A stretch of 64,000 nucleotides of DNA from Okapia johnstoni (GCA_024291935.2 CM044309.1:3782001-3846000); one strand, 5' to 3'; numbered from the stretch's first letter, positions 50,458 through 63,074 are shown. Numbers and translations: made by a program. Notes: generated by a model not told the origin, from the letters alone.

Positions 50458-53035
50458 ATAGTTGGAGGAAATGATGTAAAGAATCAAAAGAATTTTTATT
50501 ATTTTATTAATAATTTTATTTTACTTAATAAATGATTTTATTATTATTTCAATAATAAAATAATTTTGAAATATATGAACACATGTGCTTATGAGTATGC
50601 TCAACAAAGCCTATTACATATTTGTTAAAATGCTTCCATTTTTTCTGTCAGTCACTCATGAGAAATAAATAATTCGCTGGTTGCCTAGTAGGTGTAGATT
50701 TGCTTCATTTGACTTTTAAAGGATCATTTTAACTAGAATTACTTTCAGTTTAGGGGAAACATAGAGAATACAAATTGCATCTTGTAAAGGGGCGTTTTTT
50801 AAATTGCCCTGTAACCATGGAAATATCATTTTAGAGTCATAAAATTTTAACTAGACTTAGTCCTGGTTTCTAAAGCGTCCTGTGTGCACCATGGCATATC
50901 ATATGCAAATTCTATGAAATTGTCTGGTGCATTTTCACTGCTTACTGTTTTTAAATGGACAGTCGTGTGTCAGTAAAGACTCCAGGCACTGAAGTGCATG
51001 TGAACGTGTTCACTGCATTTGTCTAACAGCCCGGTGAAAATTAGTGTCTTAAACCTTTCCTGCCTATCTTTATATTCAAAGATGTCCATAGAAGTAATTC
51101 ATTTCATCCTATTATGTAATGAATGTTGGATCTCTGACACAATGCTAATATATTCCTTCAATCTTCTGGCACCAATGCTATATGATACTAAATTTTTTAA
51201 ATTATCTATTTATTCTTCCAGATCTATATATTAGTAATAATTTCTATTCCTATAATATCAAATCTATAAAACACTGAAAACTTTAGTTATGTTTTCTTTA
51301 TTCTAAATCTAAAATGTTATTCACAAGTAATATTCTATCTGGAAATATCAGAAACTATTTCTTAGATACATCAGGCAATTCATTTATCAGAAGTGTTAAC
51401 GTATAGTCAAATTACACTTGATGATGTTCCACATTTGTCTACTGGAGAGGTTAATAGACATTTCCAGAAAGAGACAGTTAATTGTAGATACTAACCTCCC
51501 ATTGTCTTATACAAAGGTTGTTGAATTTATTGGCCTAGGAATTTTACCCACCAAATGCCTAGCTCTTTTTTTTTTTAAGTTTTGAATTTTAATGTTCCAA
51601 ATATAGTTGATCTATTACCAAGTAGTATAAGCATAGGACTTGACTGACTTTTTATTGCTGGTTTTTAAAATACTGAGTGTGATAAACTTAAAAAACTTCA
51701 GAACAAAAGTTTTAAAGGTAGTTAAATGACTGTGATCGTTGACAAATATCAGAGCCGGAATATTTATCGTTTGACAAATATCAGAGCCGCAAACTTGTGC
51801 TTGAGCAAAGCTCAGAAAGTCATTACCAGCAGCATTTCTGATGGAACTGATGTTATACCTTTTCAAGCTACATTGAATCCAATAATCTGTGGCAGAAGAA
51901 ATGAGAAAAGGTGTGAAAGCTTTTCACTAAATCAGAAACTGAAAGAAAGGGGGAAAAAGTTTTTTTTTTTCCATTTGATTCATAGCTCAACTGACAGGGT
52001 CACAGTGGAAAAGAAATTGTCTAAATGGTGCCAACCTTTTACACTCCTTGCCCCATATTCTGGAAGTGAATTCCTGAGTCTGTTTGCCTGCAATGATATG
52101 AAGTTTATGCCCAGGCAGCATTTGAATTACAAAGGGCATCTTCACTTCACATTCCCCTCCACATGCCAGCCCCTCAGCCCCACACCGTGTGCCTTTATTA
52201 CGAAGCAGTAGGGGCTGTGTCTAGCTGGTCCCAGGGCTTCAAACTCTGGCAAGAGCAAACCAGTCCACACCATCAGCCCCGCTCTACCTCAGAGTCTCCC
52301 CTCACGGAACTCCATGGTCTGAATATGGAAAAATGTGTAACATTTCCTAAAAGCAAACTTTGCTAACCCGTGGTTTACTGGAGTCCATGGCTGGAATGCA
52401 TCTCCCCACCTAACAGCGTCTTGGGCACCTGCAGCCGTTCGCTTACCACTCTGAGAACAGGGAGCTCGGCAGTGCTGCCCTGCACTCCACACTTGATGAG
52501 ACGATGACGTTCTGATTGGCCATCATCCTCCTACACTCATCTGCCTTGTAGTTTTCTGCTTGAAATTGGCAGAAATTTTACATGCAGATTGACTTGTTAG
52601 CTCGCATTAGGAAAGTATGGCAAATTTTACAGAATTTGATACTTCTTTCTAATCACGTGCATAGCTTCTCATTTAAATACCTTGATGCGTCTCATTCCTC
52701 TGGATTTTATCTGTGTGCTCAAAATTTGCAATTTTTGTTCCTATAAAAAGCATTCAATGTCATCTCTTTTAAAATTATTTTCTCAACTTTTACTGTAAGA
52801 AAAATGTTAGTATGAATTGAAAAAGCTTAAATTATCATGGTATTTATATAAAAAGTAATAACTATGAAGTCAGTCCCAAATTTTATCCAGAATTTTAAAT
52901 AGCCTTAAAATTTAAGATTAATTTCATTTTCTAATCATTGAGGCCACATTTGATCTCTGTAAATACTAATGCTGAGCAAGGACATTTTTCCTTGAACTAT
53001 CTCTAAATCAAGTAACTATTTCTGAAAGTAAATTG
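50458..53035. other. Intronic, mostly unique sequence
   Basis: 2.6 kb without repeats that I can name. An A/T-only run lies at 50490-50570, a 19-bp direct repeat at 51739/51771, and a 161-codon frame at 51726-52211 (see findings). Confidence 0.55.
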
Positions 53036-53864
53036 TTCAGTGCTCAGTTCATGTCCCACTATTTCTGACCCCACGGACTGCAGCACGCCAGGCTTCCCTT
53101 TTCTTCACCATCTCCCGAAGCTTGTTCAGACTCATGTCCATTGAGTCAATGATGCCATCCAACCATCTCATCCTCTGTCATCCCCTTCTCCTGCCCTCAC
53201 TCTTTCCCAGCATCAGAGTCTTTTCCAAAGAGGTGACTCTTCGCATCAGGTGGCCAAAGTATTAGAGCTTTAGCTTCAGCACCAGTTCTTCCAAGGAATA
53301 TTTAGGGTTGATTTCCTTTAGGATTGAATGGATTGATCTTGCAGTCCAAGGGACTCTCAAGAGTCTTCTCAGCACCACAGTTTGAACGCATCAATTCTTC
53401 AATGCTTAGCCTTTTATATGGTCCAGCTCACATCCACACATGACTACTGGAAAAACCATAGCTTTGACAATGAGGACCTTTGTCAGCAAAGTGGTATCTC
53501 TGCTTTTTAATACTCTGTCTAGGTTTGTCATAGCTTTTCTTCCAAGGAACAAGCATCTTTTAATTTTGTGAATTCAGTCGCCGTCCACAGTGATTTTGGA
53601 GCCCAAGAAAATAAAATCTGTCACTGTTTCCACTTTTCCCCCATCTATTTGCTGTGAAATGCTGGGACCGGATGCCATGGTCTTAGTTATTTAAATGCTG
53701 AGTTTTAGGCCAGCTTTTTCACTCCCCTCTTTCACCTTCATTAGGAGGCTCTTTAGTTCTTCTTCACTTTCTGCCATAAAGGTAGTGTCATCTGCATATC
53801 TGAGGTTATTGATATTTCTCCCAGCAATCTTGATTCTAGCCTGAGTTTCATCCAGCCCAGCAGG
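53036..53864 (-). mobile_element. BovB LINE 3' fragment
   Basis: Antisense, from tcagtgctcagttcatgtcc to gcctgagtttcatccagccc. The minus frame at 53691-53894 still reads [10 protein letters not shown]. Diverged, with several indels. Confidence 0.93.
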
Positions 53865-56128
53865 AAAATAAATTAGGTGGAAGACATTCACCATAAAATT
53901 GATTTCTTTCCTATGTGAGGTATAGTATTTTCTTATGGTATATTTTCTTCAGATAAAATTGGTTACTTCTTTTCACAACTCAAATGGGTTCAGCCAATGA
54001 AATGATTACACTAAAATATTTAATAATGGGTAGTAGTTATCACCTTATAGTTATGTAGCCATTGATAGTGCTGTAAGAATAAAAAATGATACAGAAGTGC
54101 AACTACAAAATACCATTATCTATGACCCTCTAAGACAAAGTTTATTTATTTAAGATGTTTTAAGGTTATGTGCAAATAAGTAAATATTTGTAATTCTTCT
54201 TTGTGACTCTGAAGCCAATTTCCTGTGCTCTTTTACTTGCCTACACTGTTAGCAGAAAAATTGAGAATCTGCAGAATAGTGTCATAAACGCCTTCTCTAT
54301 CGGCTTCCAAGCACTCACCTACCAAAACCCCACTAGACAAAATGCAGCTCCTGAGGCCTGGACAAACCAACGTCACTGGGGACATGCTGTCTGAAACCTC
54401 ATCTGAACCATTATTTCCCAGCCCCTCCCATCGAGAGCGCACATCGTTTAGAGGCAGTTTTGTGCGGAGAGCACGTTGTTGCCTACATTCGGACATGGGC
54501 CACCTGTTCTGTGATGGTTATTCCAAACCAAGTATTTACTTTAGTTTGGCCTTCAAATAAGGGCCACGGTGCGATTCTGGACTGGATTTATTTTACAAAC
54601 CTTTTCAATAAGACCCCAGGTAGGTGACTTTCTTTCCTTATTTCCCCAGACTTCTCTTCATTAAGATTTGAGCGTTTGTAAAATGCTATGGAAATCATTT
54701 ATAGTTTCACATGTACATGGCAGTTGTAGGAGATATTGCATTTATGTGCCAAGCAATACCACAGAGGGATTACTCAGCAATAAACACGAGGTGTGGGTGA
54801 CAATTACAGAAAGCTAGGCGGACACAGTGCCCTTCCTCTTTAACACACAGCACAGTTTCGTGATCATGAGTCTTTCGTAGAAATATGACTCTGAGATCTC
54901 TCTGAATTATTCAGGATTTTATTAAGTCCAGCATAATTTGAGTGCCAAGAGTATTTTCATATATTCCAAAACTTTAAACCGTAAGATTTTTTAATTAACT
55001 GAATTTCTCAAATATATTGATAAAAACACTTTATTAATAAAATAATAGTATAATTATTTCTTTCACCTTATGATTTAACTTGCTCTCTCAGATTAATTTT
55101 GCTCAACTTTAAAATTGAAGATATTTTATTATGTCCTAATCATTTGATAAGCATATACAGTAAATTTAATTAAATTTAGTGAAAATTGTTAAATAACCAT
55201 GAAAACCTTTCCCTAGCTATTCTGAATGGTTGTGAATTACTACATTATTGTCAAGGGCTTTTAAATTTCAACCTCTAGACCAATCAATTCTAAATCACAT
55301 TTTCAGTTATATATAAAATAATTTTTAAAATATTTCTTCTTGCGCGCCAAAGGCAGTTACTCAAAGAACTGTAGAAAGGAATAAAATGTGTAAAATTTCA
55401 AAGCTCATAATAATCTTAGCATTAATCAGCATTTGGCTTCTAGCATTGGAATTAACTTAAGCAGTTTGGAGTATTATCCTAAAATTATCCTTATCTTTTA
55501 CCAGCATTGGGAGTAACTGATAGTTGTTAGACACTATATAATTAGCGTGAGAAATCAGAAATCAGTGCATGATCAAATACAAGTTATGGGCCGAATAAGA
55601 TTACTATGATTTTTCAATTCAGCTACTCAAATATGATTGTCAGTGAGCCCAAAACACAATCATAATTATCTTCAGAAAGTATCAGAGAACAGTTTTGAAA
55701 TAATTAAGAGAAATATTAATGTGTTACTTTGTGGAACAGAACATTCAAGGTCTGGTAAATCATATAATTTAGCAATTATTTTTCAGTATTTAATTAAATT
55801 TTTACACAGACAATTTAAATAAAACTTGTAACCCACATTAGATAATTTTACTCTGAAGTTAAACACTCTTTTTTCTTAATCAAATGTATTTTTACAACAT
55901 AAAAGGTCTCCTTTAGACAGATGCCTAAAGCAAGATTTTAATTTAAATGATTTTGAATTAATCCAAGGCAGAACTTTTTAAAAAAAATCCAGAGAAAGGT
56001 AGGTGGTAGGCTATATACAAATCCTAGTACTTTCTCAGTAATTCCATCTCTTTTACACCACTCACCACTAGAACACCAGTGTATTTTCACACCCCAGTTG
56101 AGATCACCTGTGCTAAAATTAATATCGT
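53865..56128. other. Intronic, mostly unique sequence
   Basis: 2.3 kb, AT-rich, with a GC-richer patch at 54290-54500. No named repeat and no protein family in the short frames. Confidence 0.5.
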
Positions 56129-56312
56129 GCCCAGTCTGAATCTGCCTGCAGTGCAGATTGGGTTCAATCCCTGGGTTGGGAAGATCCCCTGGAGAAGGAA
56201 ACAGCAAAGGCACTCCGGTTTTCAGCCTGGAAGATCCCACGTACAAAGGAGTTTGGGGGGCTATGGTCCATGGGGTCGCAAAGAGTTGGACACGACTGAG
56301 CGTGCACACGCC
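56129..56312 (+). mobile_element. Bov-tA SINE
   Basis: Sense, missing the first part of the head: gtctgaatctgcctgcagtg to ttggacacgactgagcgtgc. Confidence 0.92.
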
Positions 56313-57502
56313 TGACTCCCTACTGTCCTCCTAACAACTAGGCAGAATAGGATACTACAGAAAGCACCGCTCCTCAGTAAAGCACCACGAACTTGATTTA
56401 GTCAAGGCACTCACTGTCTGATGCAAGGATAAGTGACTTAAGATGAGGATGATTCTTGCCCAACAACCTACCTCACTGGTTTGTAATTAAAATCAAACGG
56501 GAACATACTTAGAGTGTTCTATGAACTTTCACACACTATATACATAAAGTTTATTATATTGATTGCTGTCCATACCCACCATCTTAACACAGGCTCAGAT
56601 ACTAAGAATGGCCCAAACACAATCAACTTGCTTGGGGCCAATTAAGGGGGTCTTAGCTGAGTGATTCAGACGCCACAGCTTGTAAGACAGTCCTGTTTCT
56701 CTTACTGTGAGCTGGTCAGTGTCTCTAGGTCCATTCTAACAACTGGATCCTACTTTCTTCCCGGGAACAAATGGTGTCCAAATATAGAAATGAATAAGTG
56801 AATCAAAACAAATTCCTGCTCTGAGGTTTTGTCTAACACCAACCCACTCCCCATAGAGCTGGTCTCTGCCTTCCTCTCTCTTACTATTTGGAGAAATGAC
56901 CTGAATTCCTGTCCCATGGATGGGATCCTCCTGGTACCTCTGTACCTCTCAAATTTGGTCTGGCTGTCTGATGTTACCATACTCTCTAGGTTTTGTCTCA
57001 ATATATAGCTCATCCAATTAGCAGATTTAGACTCAAAAAAGCAAATTCTCTGCTAACCACTCTTATCCACAAATAGAGCAGGAGTCTTTGTGAGGTGAAG
57101 AGCTCTGTGTCCTCCTAAGCTGGTTAGGTCAAAACTGTGTGCCCATCAGCAATGGTTACCAGGAAAGCCCTCCTTCCTTGGCTGGGGAGTCAGGCAAGGC
57201 CCTTCTTCACTCATGAATCACTTCCTTAACCACTCCGTTACTCTGATTCACTAATGCTTCTGGAGTGACCATAGAGAAGAAACTGTATGGCTCCCGATAT
57301 TGTTGCATTTTATCACACTAAACAAATTGTTTACTGTGGTAAACAATGAATTAATGAATCCAAAAGAAGACAATATTTGCCTCTTATTTAAACATTATTT
57401 GTGATTGCAATTAAATGAAGTAGACTCTAGAAACACAAATTATCTGTGTGTCTAGATGTAAAAACTGTTACTGCACTAATGTATTTGTTAGAGATAGCAG
57501 TG
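56313..57502. other. Intronic, no gene seen
   Basis: 1.2 kb of unique-looking sequence; nothing recognised. Confidence 0.5.
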
Positions 57503-57556
57503 GAAGTGAAAGTGAAGTCAGTCGTGTCCGACTCTTTGCAACCCCATGGAGTGTAG
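57503..57556 (-). mobile_element. Bov-A/Bov-tA stub joined to BovB
   Basis: gtgaaagtgaagtcagtcgt to ccccatggagtgtagcc is the antisense start of a Bov-A unit. It stops at the exact point where the sense BovB begins. Confidence 0.8.
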
Positions 57557-58598
57557 CCTTAAGAGATGGGAATACCAGCCCACCTGACCTGCCTCTTGAG
57601 AAACCTATATGCAGGTCAGGAAGCAACAGTTGGAACTGGACATAGAACAACAGACTGGTTCCAAATAGGAAAAGGAGTACATCAAGGAGTATTGTCACCC
57701 TGCTTATTTAACTTATATGCAGAGTACATCATGAGAAACGCTGGGCTGGATGAAGCACAAGCTGGAATCAAAATTGCTGGGAGAAATATCGATAACCTCA
57801 GATATGCAGATGACACCACCCTTACGGCAGAAAGTGAAGAAAAACTAAAGAGCCTCTTGATGAAAGTGAAAGAGGAGAATGAAAAAGTTGGCTTAAAGCT
57901 CAACATTCAGAAAACTAAGATCATGGCATCTGGTCCCATCACTTCATGGCAGATAGATGGGGAAACAGTGGAAACAGTGGCTGACTTTATTTTTCTGGGC
58001 TCCAAAATCACTGCAGATGGTGACTGCAACCATGAAATTAAAAGACGCTTACTCCTTGGAAGGGAAGTTATGACCAACCTAGAGAGCATATTAAAAAGCA
58101 GAGAGATTACTTTGCCAACAAAGGTCCGTCTAGTCAAGGCTATGGTTTTTCCAGTGGTCATGTATGGATGTGAGCGTTGGACTATAAAAAAAGCCGAGCA
58201 CCAAAGAATTGATGCTTTTGAACGGTGGTGTTGGAAAAGACTCTTGAGAGTCCCTTGGACTGCAAGGAGATCCAACCAGTCCATCTTAAAGGAGATCAGT
58301 CCTGGGTGTTCATTGGAAGGGCTGATGTTGAGGCTGAAACTCCAATACGTTGGCCACCTGATGGGAAGAGCTGACTCATTGGAAAAGACCCTGATGCTGG
58401 GAAAGATTGAGGGCAGGAGGAGAAGGGGACGACAGAGGATGAGATGGTTGGATGGCATCACCGACTCGATGGACATGGGTTTGGGTGGACTCCGGGAGTT
58501 GGTGATGGACAGGGAGGCCTGGAGTGCTGCAATTCATGGGGTCGCAAAGAGTCGGACATGACTGATTGAACTGAACTGAACTGAACTGAACTGAATAC
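57557..58598 (+). mobile_element. BovB LINE 3' part with a 331-codon open frame
   Basis: Sense, 5'-truncated, about 1.04 kb, ending in a (TGAAC)n tail at about 58567-58596. The open frame 57566-58561 starts in the reverse transcriptase ([20 protein letters not shown]), contains YADD at residues 80-83 and runs without a stop through the conserved basic RTE tail to VAKSRT. One codon is missing in the QG motif before LSPCLF compared with the other copies here. Without the endonuclease and the front of the polymerase domain it cannot be an active element. The open frame shows it is the youngest BovB in the window. Confidence 0.96.
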
Positions 58599-58800
58599 GC
58601 CAGAAATGCTGCTTTATTTTTCCATCTTCAATATTAAAATGACTACACAAAAATTCACCAGTTTTGATAAGGATTTTTTCTTCTTAATGGACGCTGATAT
58701 GACAGCTGTCATAATACATTCTAACAAAATTATTTCCAGTGAAGTTAAAGGCAACTAAAGGCAACTAGAGCCAGCTTACAGGGGAAGAAAAAAATAAACA

Positions 58801-58821
58801 AACTTTTTGGCCAACCCAATA
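58801..58821. mobile_element. Solo mariner terminal repeat
   Basis: aactttttggccaacccaa followed by TA is the right end of the ruminant mariner/MITE. No left end is visible upstream. Confidence 0.7.
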
Positions 58822-60000
58822 CTTTCCTGGTTTTAAGTTAAATAAGTGTTCCTTTGTCTTGCTTAAAGGTGTAAACCAGTGGTCCTCGGACACGCCTCTA
58901 TCCTCTAACATTTCAGACTTCATGAGAGCGGGCTCCGGCTCCTTCTCTGGCAGCAGCAGGGATATTCGTAGATCACTTACCCTCCACCCGCTCTCAGGGA
59001 GGCTTGCTAACCATGGGGGCCGCACACAGTGTTCGAGCGTCAAGGGTCATTCCGCCCAATGCTTGACCGTGTCGGGTTTTGCTTGACAACTTTGATACCA
59101 CAATACCAAGAAAAAATGTTTGGAGTTATCCCCTGGGATTTATAACCAGGAGCGCTGCTAGGGATATTGATAACAGATATATGATGTTCCTCTCAACAGC
59201 AACTCCCATTGAAATTGATTTGCTTACCTTTGACTCTAAGACATAGGTTTCCCATCTAACCCAAAAAAATCTTTGAAGTTGATGGATAGTAGATTTAATT
59301 ATATATTTTACTTAAACACAAAGACCTCAAACTTGATAAGATTCTAAAATAAATAATTGTCCTTCTCCACTAGTGTAAATAATCTTGCATTATTTTATCT
59401 TCATATTCATATTCAATTTCTCAATTCAGTTCTTTGGCCAATTGAATTTTCACTCTTACATGGTATTTCCTGGCTCGTGGTTGCAGCCTGAGTCTTTCAC
59501 TGTCCTTCCTGCCTGTAGAGTCCTTCTTTTGTAACTGACATTGTGTAACTCAGATCAGGTCCCTGAATGGAGTTTTTCTCCCATCCTAGGTATGTAAGGC
59601 TTAGGAATGCGCTGCTAAAAGCCTTTTCCAGGTGGAAAACTCTCCGTGTCCCCTCTCTAGGGGCAGCAAAGGTTCCCGAGCGGCTCAGACCTCTTAGCCT
59701 AGACCTACTGGTGGTTCTCTTCTGACCTCGACAAGTAACTGAAAAATAATTGTTGGTCTCAGTCAGTGAATCAACTGGATTTAAAAAAAAAATCATATCA
59801 TGCTACAAACATAAATAATTTAATATTGTGTACAACAAAGGATCTGAGAACTTAAAGCTTCTCGGAAGTATTTATCCTAGAGATCTAAGACTCTTTTTGT
59901 CTTTTGCCTCATTAAGCCTTAAAATCTAACTTATGTATCTTTGCATGCTATCAGCAATGAAATAAAAATTTATATATTTTAAATAATTTTTCTTTCTCAG
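58822..60000. other. End of the last RALYL intron
   Basis: Mostly unique-looking. A GC-richer patch at 58880-59090 is open on both strands. TGCATG lies at 59942. The acceptor is at 60000. Confidence 0.55.
59942..59947 (+). promoter_or_regulatory. Possible RBFOX site
   Basis: TGCATG on the coding strand, 54 bases before the last RALYL acceptor. RBFOX proteins bind UGCAUG in introns near regulated exons. A single hexamer is weak evidence. Confidence 0.35.
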
Positions 60001-60018
60001 TTTCTACAGATAAAGTGA
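60001..60018 (+). CDS. RALYL: RALYL terminal coding segment (FLQIK-stop)
   Basis: After a pyrimidine-rich acceptor (tttttctttctcag, ending 60000) the sequence TTT CTA CAG ATA AAG TGA encodes FLQIK and stop. This is the extreme C-terminus of RALYL and joins in phase 0 to HEL from 30986. The coding part is only 18 bases, too short for ORF detection. It was recognised from the known protein end and the splice phase. A TGCATG motif lies 54 bases upstream of the acceptor. The exon continues as 3'UTR. Confidence 0.93.
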   Translation, partial: FLQIK

Positions 60019-60575
60019 TTTGAAGTAATGAATGATGCCATCAAAGCAGAAAAGAGAAACTGTGAAAACCCCCCGAAATGTGAAAGGAGGTTTCATACAG
60101 GATAACAGCATCTTCGGTTCAATTTATAAAAACCCAAACAAATAAAATGGACAGTATTGTTCAATTTTAGAAATTCCATTTCTTCTATGTTCTAAGCTGT
60201 ATAACTGTCAGGTTTTTATGGTTTAGATTGTAAATGTGTTCTTCCCTTTGCTAATTATGTTTTTTTTTTTAAGTCTTAAAAGTCTTAAAATGTGAAGGAT
60301 ATTTATGAATGGTAAGGGAGACACTGTATACAAATGTATATTTGTAAAAGCTATTTTTATGATTAGCATGTTTTATTGTTGATCATATATAAAAGTCAGG
60401 TGATATTGCAATTATAAACTTAAAACTTATTTCCAACAATGTCATGTAAGAAAAGATACATTGTATGCTAGTTTTTATAATTTATTTTTAACTTATAGTT
60501 TAAAGTACTTCAGATCATAAGGATAAAATACTTGAAAAAGTTGTATTTCTGCCCTCAATAAGCACCATTTTTATT

Positions 60576-60581
60576 AATAAA
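60576..60581 (+). promoter_or_regulatory. RALYL: Possible proximal poly(A) signal of RALYL
   Basis: AATAAA about 560 bases after the stop. A moderately T/G-rich stretch (agattgttggtttg) follows about 35 bases later. It is a weaker candidate than 60957. Confidence 0.4.
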
Positions 60582-60956
60582 GAATGCAAATATTTCTGAT
60601 GTGATTCAATAGTTAAAAGATTGTTGGTTTGACCTGTAATTAAATTGAGCATCCTCTGCTTGACTGAACTGAAATGATCCAATTAATACCCAATATTTCA
60701 GTCTGGGTAGGAGATCCCATGGACAGGTTTTAATGCCAATACAGATGAGAACTAGACTGGCAGGGAAGATTGTCTTATCTTTGGATCCAAAAGTTCAAAT
60801 CAGTGCACACATCACTTCATTCCGTCTCCTGTTACTACGGATTCTCCATCCCCTGGCAATGCAAGTGTTTTCCAGATGCCCTTAGCTGTTGTCTTGTGCT
60901 GTGGAAATGGGAGAAACCATCTTCACAGACTAGGAGAATTAAGTGTATAATTTCTT

Positions 60957-60962
60957 AATAAA
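60957..60962 (+). promoter_or_regulatory. RALYL: Probable main poly(A) signal of RALYL
   Basis: Canonical AATAAA, followed about 20-40 bases later by a GT/T-rich stretch (gttggtgtgtatctttct), the usual downstream element. It lies about 0.94 kb after the stop codon. Confidence 0.75.
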
Positions 60963-60984
60963 TACTGCTTCTTTTAGAACAAAG

Positions 60985-61814
60985 TTGGTGTGTATCTTTC
61001 TTTTGGGGTGCATTTAGTTTGAATTTTTAAGTCATTTGTGATGTCACAAAATCAGTGCAATAATGAAAGCAGCATAAGCTTATTAACATGCAGATTACAT
61101 GTTCTATATGCCCACATGTTTTATGGGATGACATATTCCGGAGCACATTAATTTGGTCTGTAATAGAGAGTCAGAGGGCCCTCAACCCATGACGGAAGGC
61201 ACAGTATGGTTTATATTTCTAGAAAGCATATTTTTAATCCGAATATAGAATTTTGATGAAGTATTTCAGGATAGAAGGCAAACTACTTGAATATAGGTAT
61301 TTATGCTCTGCCCAACTAAAACTCTGCTACTAAATGATTGTCAGCTCATCATTAAGGAGCAGAGAGAAAACATGCGACCTCACCAGGAGCACTTTATAGG
61401 TTTAAGGCCACTTTCTCCAGAGGAATTGAGCATCTAAAATCGCCTTTATGGGTTTTCTTTTATTTTTCTACTCTAATTTCACTAAGGTGATTAATCCTCT
61501 TTCTCTGTCTTTTAATGGTAAACTAATGAAATCTTATACAATTTCATCCAACAAAGAATATAAAAATACCAAATTTTGAAGAACAAAAGGAACTCTGTTA
61601 TTAAAGAAAAGAAATATATTGCATTTTCCTATTTAAAGTCTTTAACAATTTGCCTACTGCAACCTAGAGGCTGGATCAGGAATGTGTTTCCTTCTTAAGG
61701 AAATGTGAAAACTACAATGTAGAATACTGGCTTTAACCACAATGAGTGTTAGAGATTTTGTAATTGCTGTGTTTTAATTCTGAAGCTGCAAAGAGCCTGT
61801 ATATGTTTCTATAA
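60985..61814. other. Downstream flank, no gene seen
   Basis: AT-rich, nothing recognised. Confidence 0.5.
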
Positions 61815-62025
61815 TGGGCTTTGCTGGTGGCTCAAACAGTAAAGAATCTGCCTGCAATACAGGAGACCTGAGTTCAATCCCGGGTTGGGAAGATCCCCTG
61901 GAAGAGGGCATAGCTACCCACTCCAGTATTCTTGCCTGGAGAATTCCATAGAGAGAGGAGCCTGGTGGGCTACAGTCCATGGGGTCACAGAGAGTCAGAT
62001 ACAACTGAGCAACTAAGCACAGCAC
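61815..62025 (+). mobile_element. Bov-tA SINE
   Basis: Sense, full: gggctttgctggtggctcaa to gatacaactgagcaactaag. Confidence 0.93.
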
Positions 62026-63074
62026 ACTTCTGTAAGAGAATAAAATCAATAGAGTGATTTCATAGTTTGCTGTCAAGTAGATGCATTTGCCTGGCATAAT
62101 TGGATGCTCCAGAAAGGAACTGTTGCAGGTACTGTCTACTAGGAAAATACACGTGTATATTTTTCCAAATTTGCCATTTGTCTGTCCTCATAGTAGTCAA
62201 TAAACAGTGTAGCATCTATATAATTTATTATTATAAATCTAGAACATTACACTTTCTCAGATATTCATTAACTGCTCTCAAAATAAAATGAATAATTCAA
62301 GTGTATGAAATAATTCTTTGTTGTTTGAGTTGATTTTCTCCACACAGGCTTTGAAATATAAAACCATGGGTCTTTCTCTTTATTCATTACCCATTCCTGG
62401 CTTCAGAATTTCCTTTGATGACAAGGATGGAACAAAATATACACCAGATCAACAAAATATAGATTATTGGGAATTATGATCCCTGAAGGTTTGGTTTAAT
62501 AAGTAACTAGGAAGATTTTAAGAAATGAGGAGAGGAGGGTGGACTTGTAACTCACCTAACGTCAGTCTCATGGAAGAAAGGAAAGTGACATTTCTCACTG
62601 CATTCAATTCAAGAAAAAAATATGGGACAATAGGCCCACTGCTTGGGAAGTTCGGTAAACTGGGCACTGCTGATAATGGAAAGGGGAAAATACCAATTTT
62701 GCATCCACCTGCTTCAACAGAAGAATAGTTTTCAAAGCAGAAATACACAAAAAATGACAGAAGTGAAACAGAAGATAAGAAGAAACTATTTTAAATGGAT
62801 TAAATTTCAGAGAACAGGAATTACAAATGCAAATGCCTGCAGTGGCCTGATAAGAAGTACAAATGCACGAATCAGGCCTGAAGTAAGTTAGTAGACCTTC
62901 AAGGCAGCTATGAAGATGGAATGAAGACCTGGATTCACCCGTTTTCCTGATTTTTGCAGGGAAGGCAGACACCCAGAGTTTTAAATGAGATTTCCTATTT
63001 TGTTTTGCTTTAATGTAAATATGAATGAAACCATATCTAGGATTTAGTAGTTGCAAAACAAAACAAAGCAAAAA
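62026..63074. other. Downstream flank, no gene seen
   Basis: Unique-looking. Overlapping open frames at 62518-62891 and a 188-codon minus frame (62604-63170) show no recognisable domains. Confidence 0.5.

Larger units (their letters stand above)
30987..60000 (+). other. RALYL: RALYL last intron, 29.0 kb
   Basis: GT-AG, phase 0 intron between HEL and FLQIK. The donor GTAGGA departs from the GTRAGT consensus at its fourth base. The intron starts with CpG-rich sequence and a minisatellite, and carries most of the window's SINEs. Confidence 0.92.
60019..60982 (+). other. RALYL: RALYL 3' untranslated region
   Basis: This is AT-rich, repeat-free sequence from the stop codon to an inferred cleavage site about 20 bases after the AATAAA at 60957. 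An earlier AATAAA at 60576 could give a shorter form of about 560 bases. No interspersed repeat is seen here, in contrast to the flanks, which fits a retained functional UTR. The end is inferred from the signal and the GT/T-rich element after it, not from transcript data. Confidence 0.75.

Noticed and set aside
57907..58476. 189-codon minus-strand open frame
   Set aside because: Shadow of the 331-codon BovB frame on the other strand.
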